Positions 62,649-64,000 of a DNA stretch of 64,000 bases are shown one piece after another. The stretch is from Skeletonema tropicum (lineage: Eukaryota; Bacillariophyta; Thalassiosirophyceae; Thalassiosirales; Thalassiosiraceae). Position 1 is the first letter of the stretch. Every line of letters begins with the position of its first letter. Position numbers and translations under genes: made by a program. The notes beneath the pieces are model-generated. The model was not told the DNA's origin. It ran no database searches and saw only the letters and a list, made by a program, of their open reading frames with translations. The stretch is from the NCBI GenBank assembly GCA_037178625.1, contig CM074129.1, positions 3,782,001 to 3,846,000 on the forward strand. The letters run 5' to 3'.

Positions 62649-63009
62649 TAAGGTTTTGGGTATTCGGCACTGACGGATTTGCCGTTTTTCGGTGGCCATA
62701 TTCGGCACTCCGGGCACTCGTCGGCACTCAGCTGTTTCCCTTATATCTTGGTCAATATTGGGTATTTTTTCATAATTAAAAATTTTTACATACTCTACTC
62801 TACTAGATCTATCCAAAACTGCAATAAAAAGGATGATTTTGTGATCATCTCTAGAAGAAAATATTTTTCGGCTCACCATTTCCAACTGGGAATGGCTATC
62901 AAATGGGACCGTCTCCAACTGGGAATGACTATCAAATGGGCCTTTTTACACCTCACTGCCGAATGACTGCCGAATCTCGGATTTTGACTGCCGAATACCC
63001 AAAACCTTA
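62649..63009. mobile_element. hAT-type MITE with 8-bp target duplication
   Basis: The 361-bp element is flanked by GCAACAAC on both sides (62641-62648 and 63010-63017). The left end TAAGGTTTTGGGTATTCGG is perfectly inverted at the right end (21 bp in all). TTCGGCA/TGCCGAAT motifs recur several times near both ends, as in hAT subterminal repeats. A 27-bp internal duplication (CCAACTGGGAATG...ATCAAATGGG) sits near 62880-62940. There is no transposase, so it would depend on one elsewhere. Superfamily is inferred from the 8-bp duplication. Confidence 0.9.
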
Positions 63010-63437
63010 GCAACAACTTCCATGACTTTTCCGGCAGAGCGTGGTCGCCACCTCGCGTTGGGAGAGATGAAGAGAAAAGACAATCTTATTGGGACTCATT
63101 GCTATCTGACACCCGCGGAAGAGTTCTCATCGTCATCGCGAAAGATACAAAAGTTTTATTGCAGCAGTTCGGGTTCTTGATGAAAACCCGAAGCCCCTCA
63201 ATACTATCGAGAACTCTACCTCTTATAAATCGATGCAATTGCCAACTCAGAGTCGAAGAGGCTTGTAACGAAGCTGCAGGCGATTAGAAAGGCGGCTGGC
63301 TGTGGTTGTTGTTGGTGATAAATTGTGAGATAGTGCAGTGTTGTTACTTGTGTTCCACCCCGGGAGTCGGTGCTATTGATAATCAAAGGAGAGCCACACG
63401 TGTGTATTTCAATAGCTCATTGCTCATAGGTGAATTT

Positions 63438-64000
63438 ATGATGAGTGCAAATAATATTAGTGAGCGAGATACCAAAGACACGATAATGTTGCATTGTGCA
63501 TCTTGTGGCACCGCAGAAGTAGATGACATCAAATTGAAGACATGTACTGCATGCAAATCTGTTCGGTATTGCAGTGTTACATGCCAACGTAATCATCGAC
63601 CAAAACACAAAAAAGCATGTAAGAAGCGAGCGGCTGAATTGCGTGATGAGCTCTTGTTTCGGCAGCCGGAAGGCACCCATCATGGCGATTGTCCCATTTG
63701 TTTCTTGCCGCTTGCACTTTGTCCAAGTAAATCTATGTACTATTCCTGCTGCAGCAAAATAGTCTGTAAAGGCTGTGATTACGCACATGAGTTGCACCAG
63801 ATGAATGAGCGGCTGGAACGTACTTGTCCATTTTGTCGAAACGCCAAGGATAAAAGTGATCCCCAACAACTCTTGCAGAAGAGAGTTGAAAAAAATGACC
63901 CGAGTGCAATTTGTATGATGGGCATACGCTGCTACGAAGAAGGGAACTATGTGGAAGCATTTGAACATTATTCAAAGGCTGCGAAAATGGGTGATGCGAT
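63438..64000 (+). CDS. MYND zinc-finger, RING-like and Sel1-repeat protein (5' part only)
   Basis: The frame opens at MMSANNISERDTKD (63438) and runs open through the right edge. A MYND finger (LHCASCGTAEVD..., CKSVRYCSVTCQRNHRPKHK, C-C pairs and the final HKKAC) is followed by a RING-like Cys cluster (GDCPICFLPLALCP, YYSCCSKIVCKGC, CPFCRNAKD). The first Sel1 repeat (AICMMGIRCYEEGNYVEAFE) comes next. This MYND-RING-Sel1 arrangement is a large family in centric diatoms. MYND and Sel1 domains bind proteins; RING-like clusters may support ubiquitin ligase activity. The 3' end is outside the window. Confidence 0.88.
   Translation, partial: MMSANNISERDTKDTIMLHCASCGTAEVDDIKLKTCTACKSVRYCSVTCQRNHRPKHKKACKKRAAELRDELLFRQPEGTHHGDCPICFLPLALCPSKSMYYSCCSKIVCKGCDYAHELHQMNERLERTCPFCRNAKDKSDPQQLLQKRVEKNDPSAICMMGIRCYEEGNYVEAFEHYSKAAKMGDA

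Overview
This window looks like nuclear DNA of a centric diatom, probably of the Thalassiosirales. Five predicted proteins start with an ER signal sequence followed by a Phe-containing plastid cleavage motif of the ASAFAP type (59523-60257 has SAFAP). Coding regions are rich in Asn, Gln and Ser runs. Introns are short GT-AG introns, mostly 75-180 nt. The gene set is eukaryotic: strawberry notch, PMS-type MutL, Pumilio, mitochondrial L19, NFS1, thylakoid lumen proteins and MYND-Sel1. The species assignment is inference.

Layout. 1-18.1 kb is gene dense: a truncated AAA ATPase (-), a two-membrane-segment protein (+), an eight-exon strawberry notch helicase (-), a PMS2-like MutL (+), a Pumilio RNA-binding protein (-) and mitochondrial L19 (-). 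18.5-20.1 kb is a thylakoid lumen protein interrupted by a 500-N gap. 20.4-33.8 kb holds an OTU-DUF72 fusion, a 1732-residue LIM/PDZ/SHOCT protein, a bacterial-type PpnP, a CpeT-like plastid protein and a J-like/OTU-like protein. 33.97-40.39 kb is a Ty1/copia LTR element with nearly identical LTRs but ruined coding sequence. 40.57-41.55 kb is a small membrane protein with a poly-Gly-Cys tail. 42.46-50.54 kb is a complete tyrosine-recombinase retrotransposon with split direct repeats (Ngaro-like order: gag, RT-RNase H, YR). 50.8-64 kb returns to genes: a UBA microprotein, a DUF1826 protein, NFS1, an ankyrin protein, a DEP-FAD reductase fusion, two divergent thylakoid lumen proteins, a plastid LON-domain protein, a small hAT-type MITE and the start of a MYND/Sel1 protein.

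The genes form no operon-like system. Recurrent themes are plastid or lumen proteins (18.5, 30.3, 58.7, 59.5 and 60.4 kb) and ubiquitin-related domains (two OTU-like proteins, one UBA). The most notable content is mobile DNA: the YR retroelement carrying a nested 85-bp insertion, the copia element that seems to have moved recently despite dead pol, and two small inverted-repeat families, one of which sits just upstream of two different genes. Identifications come from reading motifs by eye; no database search was run.
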